Positions 35,870 through 43,730 of a DNA stretch of 64,000 nt are shown one piece after another. The DNA comes from an uncultured Collinsella sp. (GTDB taxonomy: Bacteria > Actinomycetota > Coriobacteriia > Coriobacteriales > Coriobacteriaceae): the NCBI GenBank assembly GCA_900552685.1, contig USAJ01000003.1, positions 61,029-125,028 of the forward strand, given 5' to 3'. The notes under the pieces are model-generated. The model did not search any database, had not been told where the DNA came from, and saw only the letters and a list, made by a program, of their open reading frames with translations. The translations under genes and the position numbers were made by a program. Position 1 is the first letter of the stretch. The number at the start of each line of letters is the position of its first letter.

Positions 35870-37386
35870 ATGGCGTTCTATCTGGGTATTGATATTGGGA
35901 CAAGCGCCTCTAAAGGCGTTTTAATCGATGATCGATGCAACATCGTTTGCCAAGCCTCTTGTGGATACGAGACGGACAACCCACGTGATGGATGGTACCA
36001 GCATGATGCGGAGGCAGTTTGGTGGGGCGATTTTTGCCGCTTGTCGCGCGAGCTGGTGGCGCGACCGGGGGTTAACGCGGCACAGATCGGATGCGTGGGC
36101 CTTTCCGCATTGGGTTGCGACTGTGTGCCGGTCGATACCGAGTGCAACGCGCTGGCGCCCGCGATTTTGTATGGAGTCGATGCACGTTCGAAGCCGCAGA
36201 TTGACGAGCTCCTTTCCGAATATGGGTCAGATCGCGCACGCGAGCTTTTCGGGCACGATCCCTGTTCGTCAGATATTGCTCCCAAGATCTTGTGGTTTAA
36301 GGAGAATATGCCCGAGGTGCACGAACGTGCCGCGAAGTTCCTGACGGCGTCATCGTTTCTATGCGCAAAGTTGACGGGGCGTTTTACGGTGGACCGTTAT
36401 TTGGCGGAGGATTTTCTTCCCCTATACGACCGCTACACCTGGAAGGTTGATGCTCGGGAATGTGCTCGTTTCTGCCGGCCTGACCAGATGGCGGAGGTAA
36501 TGGCGGCTACCGATATTGCCGGGGTGATTACGCAGCGTGCGGCTGAGGCGACGGGGCTCGCGGCAGGGACACCTGTCTTAGTGGGAACGGGCGACTCTGG
36601 TGCCGAGGCCATTTCGACGGGTGTATTCCGTCCCGGCGATATGATGGTTCAGTTGGGGAGCACGGCGTATTTCATCTACCTAGCCGATCATATGGTCGAT
36701 GATGCCCGCCTGTGGCCGGGGACGTTTATCATTCCCGGAACTTACGGGATCTGCGCGGGGACCAATACGGCGGGTGCACTCACATCGTGGTTGCGCCAAG
36801 AGCTGTATCGCGACGCCGTGGAGGCCGAGGGCCACGGTGGCCCCGATGCATATTCGGTTATGGCACATGATGCCGCCGACGTGCGCCGGGTGCCGATGGG
36901 CTCCTATGTCTGCCGTACTTTGCGGGGGAGCGTACTCCGCTCAACGATCCCGAGGCGCGTGGCGTCTTCTTTGGCTTGACCGGAAGGCATACGCGAGCCC
37001 ATATGGTTCGCGCTGCCTTGGAAGGCGTCGCGTATACCGTTGCATCCCATGTCGACATTATCGAGCGAGAGCATGGACTGCCAATTGGGCGCATTATGCT
37101 TGTCGGAGGTGGAACCAAGAATCCAATTTGGATGCAGGCTATCGCCGACGTATGCGGGCGCGAGGTCTCGGTTGCCAAGGTTACGGTGGGTGCATGCTTC
37201 GGTGATGCCATCATGGCAGCTCTCGCGGGTGGCGCCTACGCATCATGGGATGAACTCGCTCAAGTCCTTGGCGTTGCGCAAACAATCGTGCCCGATATGG
37301 CTGCCCACGAGTTATATGCGTCGCGCCGTCATATCTTTGACGAATTGTATGCACGCAACCGTGATCTCATGCACGAATTGGTGTAA
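35870..37386 (+). pseudogene. FGGY-family carbohydrate kinase (xylulokinase-like), one-base frameshift
   Basis: Frame 1 (35870-36979) begins YLGIDIGTSASKGVLID and covers the first FGGY domain and part of the second, up to TGDSGAEAISTG and AGTNTAGALTSWLRQ. At about 36894-36900 the reading frame changes. The other frame continues CLPYFAGERTPLNDPEARG, then GVAYTVASHV and MLVGGGTKNPIWMQA to a stop at 37386. Restoring one G in GTGCCGATGGG (as CCGG) would give an intact kinase of about 505 residues. There is no slippery heptamer, so this is a mutation or a sequencing error, not programmed shifting. Confidence 0.85.
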
Positions 37387-37393
37387 TCCTGCC

Positions 37394-37425
37394 GAATTGT
37401 ACTGCCTTCCAAAATAGGGACTGCG
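37394..37425. repeat. Probable relic of the CCTGCCAAAA-type palindrome
   Basis: CTGCCTTCCAAAATAGGGAC carries the CCAAAA and AGGGAC pieces of the elements at 18094 and 18785 but has no full complementary arm. Confidence 0.3.
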
Positions 37426-37468
37426 TTGTGCGATTCGCATGCCCCTTGGCATTTTTTGCCCACAGGGG

Positions 37469-38251
37469 TTAGCGAAGGTCAAAAACAGAGTGCGCATTTG
37501 CTAAAACTGCCGACTCGATGCGCTTTGCGTCACAGTTTTTGAGTGAGGCAATGCGCATCGAGGTCCTTGCGAGCGATCTGATGAGCGACTGCGCGCTTGT
37601 TTCTGTGTTTGACTCGGCCGGCGCATCGGTCTCGAGCAGTAGACGGTCGAGTGGAATCTGTCGGGCATATTCGCGTCCACGTTTTGACGTAAGCATGCGT
37701 TCATTGACGGAAAAATAACAGCCCGCATTACGCACGCGGGCGAGTTCGTCCGAAGTACCGCTAAACCAGTGGAAGATGATAGCGGGGGAGTCGGGGTTTG
37801 GGATGAGTAGTCTATGCGATTCGAGGACGTCCAGTACGGCTCCCGCTGAACGAACGGCGTGAATTGATATCACGCGCCCGGTAAGAGGATACTGCACGAG
37901 TGTATCGCAGAGCCGGTCAAATGCCTGTATTTGTAGCGGCTCACTTCCGGCAAAACGAGCGGAAAAGTCGAGTCCCACCTCGCCGATGTAGCGCTCTTGG
38001 GTGGCAACTTCGCAAAGCAGATTGACTTCGGCAGGACCGCAGCGGCCGTCGGCGAGCCACCAGGGGTGAAGCCCGACGCCGGCGATGATGCCTGTTTGGC
38101 GACGGGCGCGCTCGTTTGCGCTAGCGAAGTCGCGTGGATCGACGCCGCAATCAAATAGACCCAAGCCCAGCGCCGTCGCCTCATCGGCAACGGCGTTCGG
38201 GTGAGCCATTAAATCAAGATGACAGTGTGCATCAAATAACCGGGGCTCCAT
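37469..38251 (-). CDS. TatD-family metal-dependent hydrolase
   Basis: 260 residues from ATG 38251. Metal ligands are in place: LFDAHCHLD (HxH), IGEVGLDFSA (Glu), VISIHAVRSAG (His), IIFHWFSGT (His) and LLLETDAPAES (Asp). TatD proteins are Mg-dependent 3'-5' exonucleases or deoxyribonucleases linked to DNA repair or tRNA quality control. It lies 14 bp downstream of tcdA on the same strand and the two probably share a transcript. Confidence 0.88.
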   Translation of the reverse strand: MEPRLFDAHCHLDLMAHPNAVADEATALGLGLFDCGVDPRDFASANERARRQTGIIAGVGLHPWWLADGRCGPAEVNLLCEVATQERYIGEVGLDFSARFAGSEPLQIQAFDRLCDTLVQYPLTGRVISIHAVRSAGAVLDVLESHRLLIPNPDSPAIIFHWFSGTSDELARVRNAGCYFSVNERMLTSKRGREYARQIPLDRLLLETDAPAESNTETSAQSLIRSLARTSMRIASLKNCDAKRIESAVLANAHSVFDLR

Positions 38252-38265
38252 CTCGGCGCGCTCCG

Positions 38266-39063
38266 CTAGTCCAGACGTTGGCCATCGGAGCGTACGCGCT
38301 CAGTGCCGCGGCCACTGATCTGGCGGATAACCTCGCCGGCGATCATCTGGCCCATGATAGGCGGCATAAAGCTGGCGGTTCCCAGCTCGGTGCGCTCGTG
38401 GATGTTGGAAGGGTCGCGGGGCTGTGTCTTAACCGATTCCTCGCAGCTAAACAGTACGTGTAGGCTCTTGATTCCGCGCTTCTTGCATTCTTTGCGCATA
38501 ATGCGGCTCATGGGGTCACGTACCGTATCGAAGATGTCGGCAAAGCGGAGGCACTCGGGATGGAGCTTGTTGGCCCCGCCCATGGAGCTAACCAAACGAA
38601 TGCCGTGGTCCTGAGCATATTTGGCAATGGTGAGCTTGGCCGAGATGGTGTCAATGGCGTCGACGACGTAATCGAGCTTGTCGCTCGTCTGCTCAAAAAC
38701 GCTCGCGAAGAACTCGTCGATGTTATCGCTCAACAGATATTCGGTGCGTTTGATAACGGTGGCGGCGGGATTGATGTCGTGGATCATGGCCTCCATCACG
38801 TCAACCTTGCGCTTGCCGACGGTGCTGTGAAAGGCGATGGCCTGGCGATTGATATTGCTGGGCGCGATGATGTCCTTATCCAGAATGACGAAATGACCAA
38901 TGCCGCCGCGGGCGAGTGCCTCGCAGCAGTTGGAGCCCACGCCTCCGCAGCCGAGCACCAGCACTGTGGAGCTGGCGAGTTTATCGAGCGCCTCGCGCCC
39001 CATAATGATCTCGAGCTTGGTGTCGCGCGTCTCGTTGGAAATTGCGGCTGCGGTTTCGGTCAT
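38266..39063 (-). CDS. tcdA: tRNA threonylcarbamoyladenosine dehydratase
   Basis: 265 residues. ATG 39063 is preferred, because GGAGG lies six bases before it; the ATG six bases upstream is too close. E1-like ThiF fold: VLVLGCGGVGSNCCEALARG (ATP loop), APSNINRQ (Arg), YVVDAIDTISAKL and FMPPIMGQMIAGEVIRQI. TcdA/CsdL converts t6A to cyclic ct6A at tRNA position 37 using ATP. The length fits the family of about 260-270. Confidence 0.9.
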   Translation of the reverse strand: MTETAAAISNETRDTKLEIIMGREALDKLASSTVLVLGCGGVGSNCCEALARGGIGHFVILDKDIIAPSNINRQAIAFHSTVGKRKVDVMEAMIHDINPAATVIKRTEYLLSDNIDEFFASVFEQTSDKLDYVVDAIDTISAKLTIAKYAQDHGIRLVSSMGGANKLHPECLRFADIFDTVRDPMSRIMRKECKKRGIKSLHVLFSCEESVKTQPRDPSNIHERTELGTASFMPPIMGQMIAGEVIRQISGRGTERVRSDGQRLD

Positions 39064-39170
39064 AGACATCCTCCGATGGGGAAGCGGGTCGTGTTTTAGC
39101 TATCGCCATTATAGGTAATCGCCCATAGGCTGTGATGGCGTTTGCTTTGATGTGGTTTGAAGCATTGCGG

Positions 39171-39194
39171 TTAGATAGTTAGACAAACATCTAA
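39171..39194. promoter_or_regulatory. ArsR/SdpR operator candidate
   Basis: TTAGA-CAAACA-TCTAA (39179-39194), with a further TTAGAT half site at 39171-39176, lies about 50 bp before the ArsR-family gene. The following AGTATAGTG could be the -10 region. Autoregulation is typical of SdpR. Confidence 0.5.
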
Positions 39195-39242
39195 ATACAG
39201 AGTATAGTGTGCACGTCATGAGAGATGATGAGAGGAGGTCTT

Positions 39243-39521
39243 ATGCCGGGAGAGGGTTTTAAGGCGCTTGCCGATCCAACGCGACGGCGCATTTTGGAGT
39301 TGCTGCGCGAGGGCAATTGCACGGCGGGGGAGCTTGCCGAGCATTTCGATATCAGTAAGCCGTCGCTGAGCCATCACTTGGCGACGCTCAAAAACGCCGG
39401 GTTGGTGACCGACGAGCGCCATGGCCAAAACATCGTATACAGCTTAAACACCACCGTCATGCAGGATTTAATTGGCTGGTTTATGGGCTTTACAAACACT
39501 GAAGGTGATAAGGATGAATAA
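39243..39521 (+). CDS. ArsR-family autorepressor, SdpR-like
   Basis: 92 residues from ATG 39243 behind GAGGAGG. Winged HTH: FKALADPTRRRILELLREGN, CTAGELAEHFDISKPSLSHH, LATLKNAGLVTDERHGQNIVY. No metal-binding Cys pair is seen, as in SdpR. It overlaps the SdpI-like gene by 8 bp. In Bacillus, SdpR represses the immunity operon until the toxin SdpC is bound by SdpI. No sdpC-like toxin gene is in the window. Confidence 0.88.
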   Translation: MPGEGFKALADPTRRRILELLREGNCTAGELAEHFDISKPSLSHHLATLKNAGLVTDERHGQNIVYSLNTTVMQDLIGWFMGFTNTEGDKDE

Positions 39522-40218
39522 CGAAAACAAGGGCATTCACCCCACGGGGGTATCGTCGCGCGTGTGGATTGCGCTGGTCGCTCTGTGCGTCGCCAATGTC
39601 GCAGCGCACCTCATGGTGATGCCGAGCTTGCCTGCGCAGATTCCCACGCACTGGGGCGCGAACGGCGCCGTCGACGGTTGGGGTCCTAGCTGGATGGCCT
39701 CTGCGCTCGGTGTGCTGCCTCTGGCGCTTCTCGCAATGTTCTGCGTGGTGCCGCGCATCGACCCCAAAGGTGAGGCATATCGAACCTCGGGCAAGTTCTA
39801 CCAGGGCTTCGTAATCGCCTTCACCTTGTTCATGTGCGCCATAAGCTGGCTGGGAGAGCTTACGGTCTGGGGCGTAGTGCCGGCGGTCGGTTCGGTTAAC
39901 GTGCTGATTTCCGGTGTTGTCGGTTTGCTATTCATCGGCGTAGGCAACTACTTGCCGCGTGTGAAGCAGAACTATACGCTCGGTATCAAGACACCTTGGG
40001 CGCTTGCCGATCCCGAGAACTGGCGCCGTACTCAGCGTTTTGGCGGTGCCTGCTTTATGGTGCTGGGTGTTGGCCTGATTGTGATGGGCGTGGCAGGCAG
40101 CGTGCTTTCGAGTGAAGTCGTCGCTGCGGTGATTGCGGTTCTGGCGTTTGGTTCGGTTGGAGCCGTCTACGTCTACTCGTATCTGTTGTGGCGCAAATCG
40201 CAGCGAGCCGCTCGTTAA
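39514..40218 (+). CDS. SdpI-family immunity/membrane protein
   Basis: 234 residues, ATG 39514 behind AAGGTGATAAGG. Six membrane helices. The DUF1648 start PAQIPTHWGANGAVDGWGP is followed by the SdpI core LLFIGVGNYLPRVKQNYTLG, IKTPWALADPENWRRTQRFG, both diagnostic. SdpI protects against the SdpC toxin and signals to SdpR. Orphan sdpRI pairs are frequent and may sense other membrane-active peptides. Confidence 0.9.
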   Translation: MNNENKGIHPTGVSSRVWIALVALCVANVAAHLMVMPSLPAQIPTHWGANGAVDGWGPSWMASALGVLPLALLAMFCVVPRIDPKGEAYRTSGKFYQGFVIAFTLFMCAISWLGELTVWGVVPAVGSVNVLISGVVGLLFIGVGNYLPRVKQNYTLGIKTPWALADPENWRRTQRFGGACFMVLGVGLIVMGVAGSVLSSEVVAAVIAVLAFGSVGAVYVYSYLLWRKSQRAAR

Positions 40219-40283
40219 GGTTGCGGAAAACTAGCGTACGCAGTTCATAGTATGTTCCGGGGGACTTTTCCCAGGTAATATTA

Positions 40284-40312
40284 GGGGGTGTGGGCAACCA
40301 TGCCCCTTTTTC
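40284..40312 (+). terminator. Terminator after sdpI
   Basis: GGGGTGTGG pairs with CCATGCCCC around GCAA, followed by TTTTT. Confidence 0.75.
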
Positions 40313-40402
40313 GTTACGTTTCAGAGCTGGTTCCCTCATTTCGTTTCCACTAAAGCGAATCAAGAATAGGGAAACAGCAGGTAGAAAGGATAGAACAGGC
40401 AA

Positions 40403-42082
40403 ATGGCAGAGTTTATCTACCAGATGTATCAGGCTCGCAAGGCCCATGGCGACAAGGTAATCCTTGACGACGTGACCCTGAGCTTCTACCCCGGTGCCAA
40501 GATCGGCGTCGTGGGCCCCAACGGCATGGGTAAGTCGACCCTGCTTAAGATTATGGCCGGCATCGAGGAGGTCTCCAACGGCGATGCCAGGCTCACCCCC
40601 GGCTACACTGTGGGCATCCTGCAGCAGGAGCCGCCGCTCGACGACGACAAGACCGTCATCGAGAACGTGCGCATGGCGTTTGGCGATATGATCGCCAAGG
40701 TCGATCGCTTCAATAAGATCGGCGAGGAGATGTGCGACCCGGATTGCGACATGGACGCCCTCATGGCCGAGATGGGCAAGCTCCAGGACGAGATCGACGC
40801 CGCCGACGGCTGGGATATCGATTCCAAGCTCGGCCAGGCCATGGACGCCCTGCAGCTGCCCGATTCTGACATGCCGGTTAATGTGCTTTCCGGCGGCGAG
40901 CGCCGTCGCGTGGCCCTGTGCAAGCTGCTGCTCGAGGCTCCCGACCTGCTGCTGCTCGACGAGCCCACGAACCACCTGGACGCCGAGTCGATCCTGTGGC
41001 TCGAGCATTTCCTGCACAACTACCAGGGCGCCGTTCTGGCTGTCACGCACGATCGCTACTTCCTGGATAACGTTGCCGAGTGGATCTGCGAGGTCGACCG
41101 CGGTCACCTCTATCCCTACAAGGGCAACTACTCCACGTATCTGGAGACCAAGGCTGCGCGTATCGAGGCACAGGGCAACCGCGATGCCAAGCTCGCCAAG
41201 CGCATGGAGGCCGAGCTCGAGTGGGTACGCAGCTCGCCCAAGGCTCGCCAGGCCAAGAACAAGGCCCGTCTGGCTCGCTACGAGGAGATGGAGGCCGAGG
41301 CCCGCGCAAGCCAGAAGCTCGACTGGACCGACATTCGCATTCCTGTGGGCCCGCGTTTGGGCAACAAGGTGCTCGAGGCCCATCACCTGCACAAAGAGTT
41401 CGATGGCCGCGTGCTTATCGACGACCTTTCGTTCACCCTGCCGCGCAACGGCATCGTGGGCGTCATCGGCCCCAACGGCGTCGGTAAGACCACGCTGTTC
41501 AAGACGATTGTGGGTCTGGAGCCGCTGACTTCGGGCGAGCTCGAGGTGGGCGAGACCGTCAAGATCTCCTACGTCGATCAGAACCGTTCCGGCATCGACC
41601 CCGACAAGAACCTATGGGAGGTCGTCTCGGACGGCCTGGACCACATGATGGTGGGCGAGACCGAGGTCCCCAGCCGTGCTTATGTGGCGAGCTTTGGCTT
41701 TAAGGGCCAGGACCAGCAGAAGCGCGCCGGCGTACTCTCCGGCGGCGAGCGCAACCGTCTGAACCTGGCGCTTACGCTCAAGCAGGGCGGCAACTTGCTG
41801 CTCCTCGACGAGCCCACGAACGACCTCGACGTCGAGACGCTGTCCTCGCTCGAGGCGGCGCTGCTCGAGTTCCCGGGCTGCTCGGTGGTCATTAGCCACG
41901 ACCGTATGTTCCTGGACCGCGTTGCCACGCACATTCTGGCGTGGGAGGGCACCGACGAGAATCCGGGCAACTGGTATTGGTTCGAGGGCAACTTTGAGGC
42001 CTATCAGGCCAACCGTATCGAGCGCCTGGGCGAGGACGCAGCCCAGCCACATCGTATCCACCGCAAGCTGACGCGTGACTAA
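40403..42082 (+). CDS. ettA: Energy-dependent translational throttle protein EttA (ABC-F)
   Basis: 559 residues, no membrane segments. Two ATPase cassettes: Walker A GPNGMGKST and GPNGVGKTT, signatures LSGGERRRVAL and LSGGERNRLNL, Walker B LLLLDEPTNHLD and LLLLDEPTNDLD. The linker between them (SSPKARQAKNKARLARYEEM) is the P-site tRNA interaction motif. EttA gates the 70S ribosome into elongation according to ADP/ATP. Start ATG 40403 behind AAAGGA. A structured element on the other strand begins 3 bp after its stop. Confidence 0.95.
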   Translation: MAEFIYQMYQARKAHGDKVILDDVTLSFYPGAKIGVVGPNGMGKSTLLKIMAGIEEVSNGDARLTPGYTVGILQQEPPLDDDKTVIENVRMAFGDMIAKVDRFNKIGEEMCDPDCDMDALMAEMGKLQDEIDAADGWDIDSKLGQAMDALQLPDSDMPVNVLSGGERRRVALCKLLLEAPDLLLLDEPTNHLDAESILWLEHFLHNYQGAVLAVTHDRYFLDNVAEWICEVDRGHLYPYKGNYSTYLETKAARIEAQGNRDAKLAKRMEAELEWVRSSPKARQAKNKARLARYEEMEAEARASQKLDWTDIRIPVGPRLGNKVLEAHHLHKEFDGRVLIDDLSFTLPRNGIVGVIGPNGVGKTTLFKTIVGLEPLTSGELEVGETVKISYVDQNRSGIDPDKNLWEVVSDGLDHMMVGETEVPSRAYVASFGFKGQDQQKRAGVLSGGERNRLNLALTLKQGGNLLLLDEPTNDLDVETLSSLEAALLEFPGCSVVISHDRMFLDRVATHILAWEGTDENPGNWYWFEGNFEAYQANRIERLGEDAAQPHRIHRKLTRD

Positions 42083-42085
42083 TTT

Positions 42086-42232
42086 GTTACGCGGTTTTAC
42101 CAAACCGCGTAACTGCTCGACGCTGCGCGGGTCGCAAGCACCCCATCTTGCCGTTCAAGCCGTCGCTCGCGTACCGAAGTACGCGTCGCTCCTCTTTCAC
42201 GGCAACCTGGGGCACTTGCGGCCCGCTCGCTG
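42086..42232 (-). ncRNA. Structured RNA element, copy 1 (conserved GTGAAAGAGGAG internal loop)
   Basis: Read on the minus strand from 42232: CAGCGA; a long stem (GCGGG, CGCAAG, GCCCCA, TTGCC pairing with GGCAA, TGGGG, CTTGCG, CCCGC); the unpaired block GTGAAAGAGGAG (42200-42189); a small hairpin GCGTAC-TTCG-GTACGC; CGACG and TTGAACG; the closing strand; GCAGCGTCGA; and a final hairpin GTTACGCGGTTT/AAACCGCGTAAC (42113-42086). The same blocks in the same order occur at 56955-57099 with different but still paired stems. It lies downstream of the 42298 gene's terminator. Function unknown. Confidence 0.65.
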
Positions 42233-42257
42233 TTGGTTACGCAACATCAACAAATAA

Positions 42258-42293
42258 AAACGGCTCAAATCCTGATTTGGATTTGAGCCGTTT
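42258..42293 (-). terminator. Terminator after the 430-residue gene
   Basis: On the minus strand AAACGGCTCAAATCC pairs with GGATTTGAGCCGTTT, followed by TTATTTG. A 15-bp perfect stem. Confidence 0.85.
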
Positions 42294-42297
42294 GTCG

Positions 42298-43590
42298 TTA
42301 CTGCTCGGGTTCTTCGACTTTATCGATGACCCAGGCGGCTCCGAGGCCGCCGGTGGTGTTGCGGCGGATGCGCACGGCAACCTCGCGGCGCTCGCCGGCC
42401 TGCGTGTAGCGGAGGGGGAAGATTGCGCGGTTTCGCGCGGCCTCGATGGTGCCGCGTTCGCGGGCGATCCAGTAGTACTCGCCGACGATGCCGAGCGTGT
42501 CGGCGCCGTAGGGGAGATAGGTCGACAACTGGTGCAGAAGCGGGCCGGGGCAGAAGACCTCGGTTGCGAAATCGATAGGGAAGTCCTCGGGGATGGTCGG
42601 CGCTGCGGGCGCGGGGGTTGGGGCCGCAGCGGGTACCGAAGCCGGTGCCGGTGCGGGAATTCGGTCGCAAGCAGAGGCGGGCACAGATTCGATGACGGGT
42701 GCGGGCTCCAGCGTCGCTTCCGGCGTGATCGTGGAATCTGCGGGCTCCTCGGTGACGGGTGCGTCTACAGCTGCGGTTTTAACCTCAACCTGCGTTGCGT
42801 TCTCGTTCTCGACGCTCGACTTTGCCTCGATGGGCGTGGATGCCATGGTGGTGATGCCGGCGTTTGCGTTCTCGGGGTCATAGACGACCGTGAGCGAGAT
42901 GGCGGGCTGCGGCGTCTCGGGCTCCGGCGCCGACTCGGTAGCGCCTTGATCGGCGGGCTCGTCGGACTGATCGTCCTCGGCCTCGCTGCCAAAGACATCG
43001 CTGTTTTGGAACGCAGGTGTCTCGGGCTGGTCAGCGGCTTCTTCGGTTGTCGACTTGGGAGCTTCGTTGAGCTCCGCAGTGGCTTCCTGCTCGGATATGA
43101 CTTCGGGATCGGTCGTGGCGGTGATTTCGGTTTCGGCTTCTGCCGTTACCTCAATAGCGACTTTGGTCTCGGGCTCGGGCTCCGGAGCGACTTCGGCCAC
43201 GGGCTCGGGCTCGGGACGCTTAACGTGCTTGGGGCGCACGGCCTTGAGGTCCTTCTCGCCGCGCTTCTTCTTTTTGTAGGACTGCTTGGCGCCCTTGGGC
43301 TTGTCCTCGCCCTTGGCAAGGGCGGCATCCCATGCCTCGTTGGCGATGACGGTGGCATACAGGCGACCGCCCTTAAAGACGGTCAGCTTAATGCAGTCAT
43401 CGAGCTCCTCGAGCAGCTCGCGCGTGGACTCGAAGCCCAGGTCATAAGCGGTCATGTCGCCGGCGGCGAGCGCCTCCTCGACCTGCGTCATAAACGTTTG
43501 CTTGCCGCATCCAATCGCATCGCGCAGCAGGCGATACAGATAGATGTGGTTGCCCAGCGAAAGCGTGGGCCTAACTATTGTCTTGCTCAT
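42298..43590 (-). CDS. Unknown protein with two ordered ends and a long acidic Pro/Glu/Ala linker
   Basis: 430 residues from ATG 43590 behind GAGGAG. Residues 1-110 are ordered (LSLGNHIYLYRLLRDAIGCG, ELLEELDDCIKLTVFKGGRL). A Lys-rich patch (KKKKRGEKDL) follows. Residues about 135-330 are a low-complexity linker of E/P/A/T. The last 95 residues are ordered again (PEDFPIDFATEVFCPGPLLH, EYYWIARERGTIEAARNRAI). No signal peptide or membrane helix, so it is cytosolic. No family recognised. The N-terminal part with its Lys patch could bind nucleic acid (speculative). Confidence 0.7.
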   Translation of the reverse strand: MSKTIVRPTLSLGNHIYLYRLLRDAIGCGKQTFMTQVEEALAAGDMTAYDLGFESTRELLEELDDCIKLTVFKGGRLYATVIANEAWDAALAKGEDKPKGAKQSYKKKKRGEKDLKAVRPKHVKRPEPEPVAEVAPEPEPETKVAIEVTAEAETEITATTDPEVISEQEATAELNEAPKSTTEEAADQPETPAFQNSDVFGSEAEDDQSDEPADQGATESAPEPETPQPAISLTVVYDPENANAGITTMASTPIEAKSSVENENATQVEVKTAAVDAPVTEEPADSTITPEATLEPAPVIESVPASACDRIPAPAPASVPAAAPTPAPAAPTIPEDFPIDFATEVFCPGPLLHQLSTYLPYGADTLGIVGEYYWIARERGTIEAARNRAIFPLRYTQAGERREVAVRIRRNTTGGLGAAWVIDKVEEPEQ

Positions 43591-43602
43591 GGCAAATCTC
43601 CT

Positions 43603-43618
43603 CTTTACACATGTAAAG
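43603..43618. promoter_or_regulatory. Palindrome next to the ribosome-binding site of the 430-residue gene
   Basis: CTTTACA-CA-TGTAAAG, 7-bp perfect arms, immediately upstream of the GAGGAG of the minus-strand gene starting at 43590. A bound repressor here would block transcription or translation start. Confidence 0.45.
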
Positions 43619-43662
43619 CATCTTACCATCGCATAGCGTTCGCCATGGCGGCGCCCAAGGCA

Positions 43663-43696
43663 AACGGGCGCGAACCGCTGTCGATTCGCGCCCGTT
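43663..43696 (-). terminator. Terminator after the Ser/Thr-rich membrane protein gene
   Basis: AACGGGCGCGAA and TTCGCGCCCGTT form a 12-bp stem, with an inner CG/CG extension, followed on the minus strand by TGCCTT. Confidence 0.65.
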
Positions 43697-43730
43697 ATAC
43701 AGGTCGGTTATCTATGAGAGGCAAATGTGC

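Noticed and set aside
36885..36910. Programmed frameshift in the FGGY kinase
   Set aside because: No slippery heptamer or downstream pseudoknot pattern; a lost G explains it.
42116..42235. Long imperfect palindrome as a plain terminator or insertion-sequence end
   Set aside because: Too long and bulged for a terminator, no U-run and no transposase; the matching second copy with conserved unpaired blocks points to a structured RNA.
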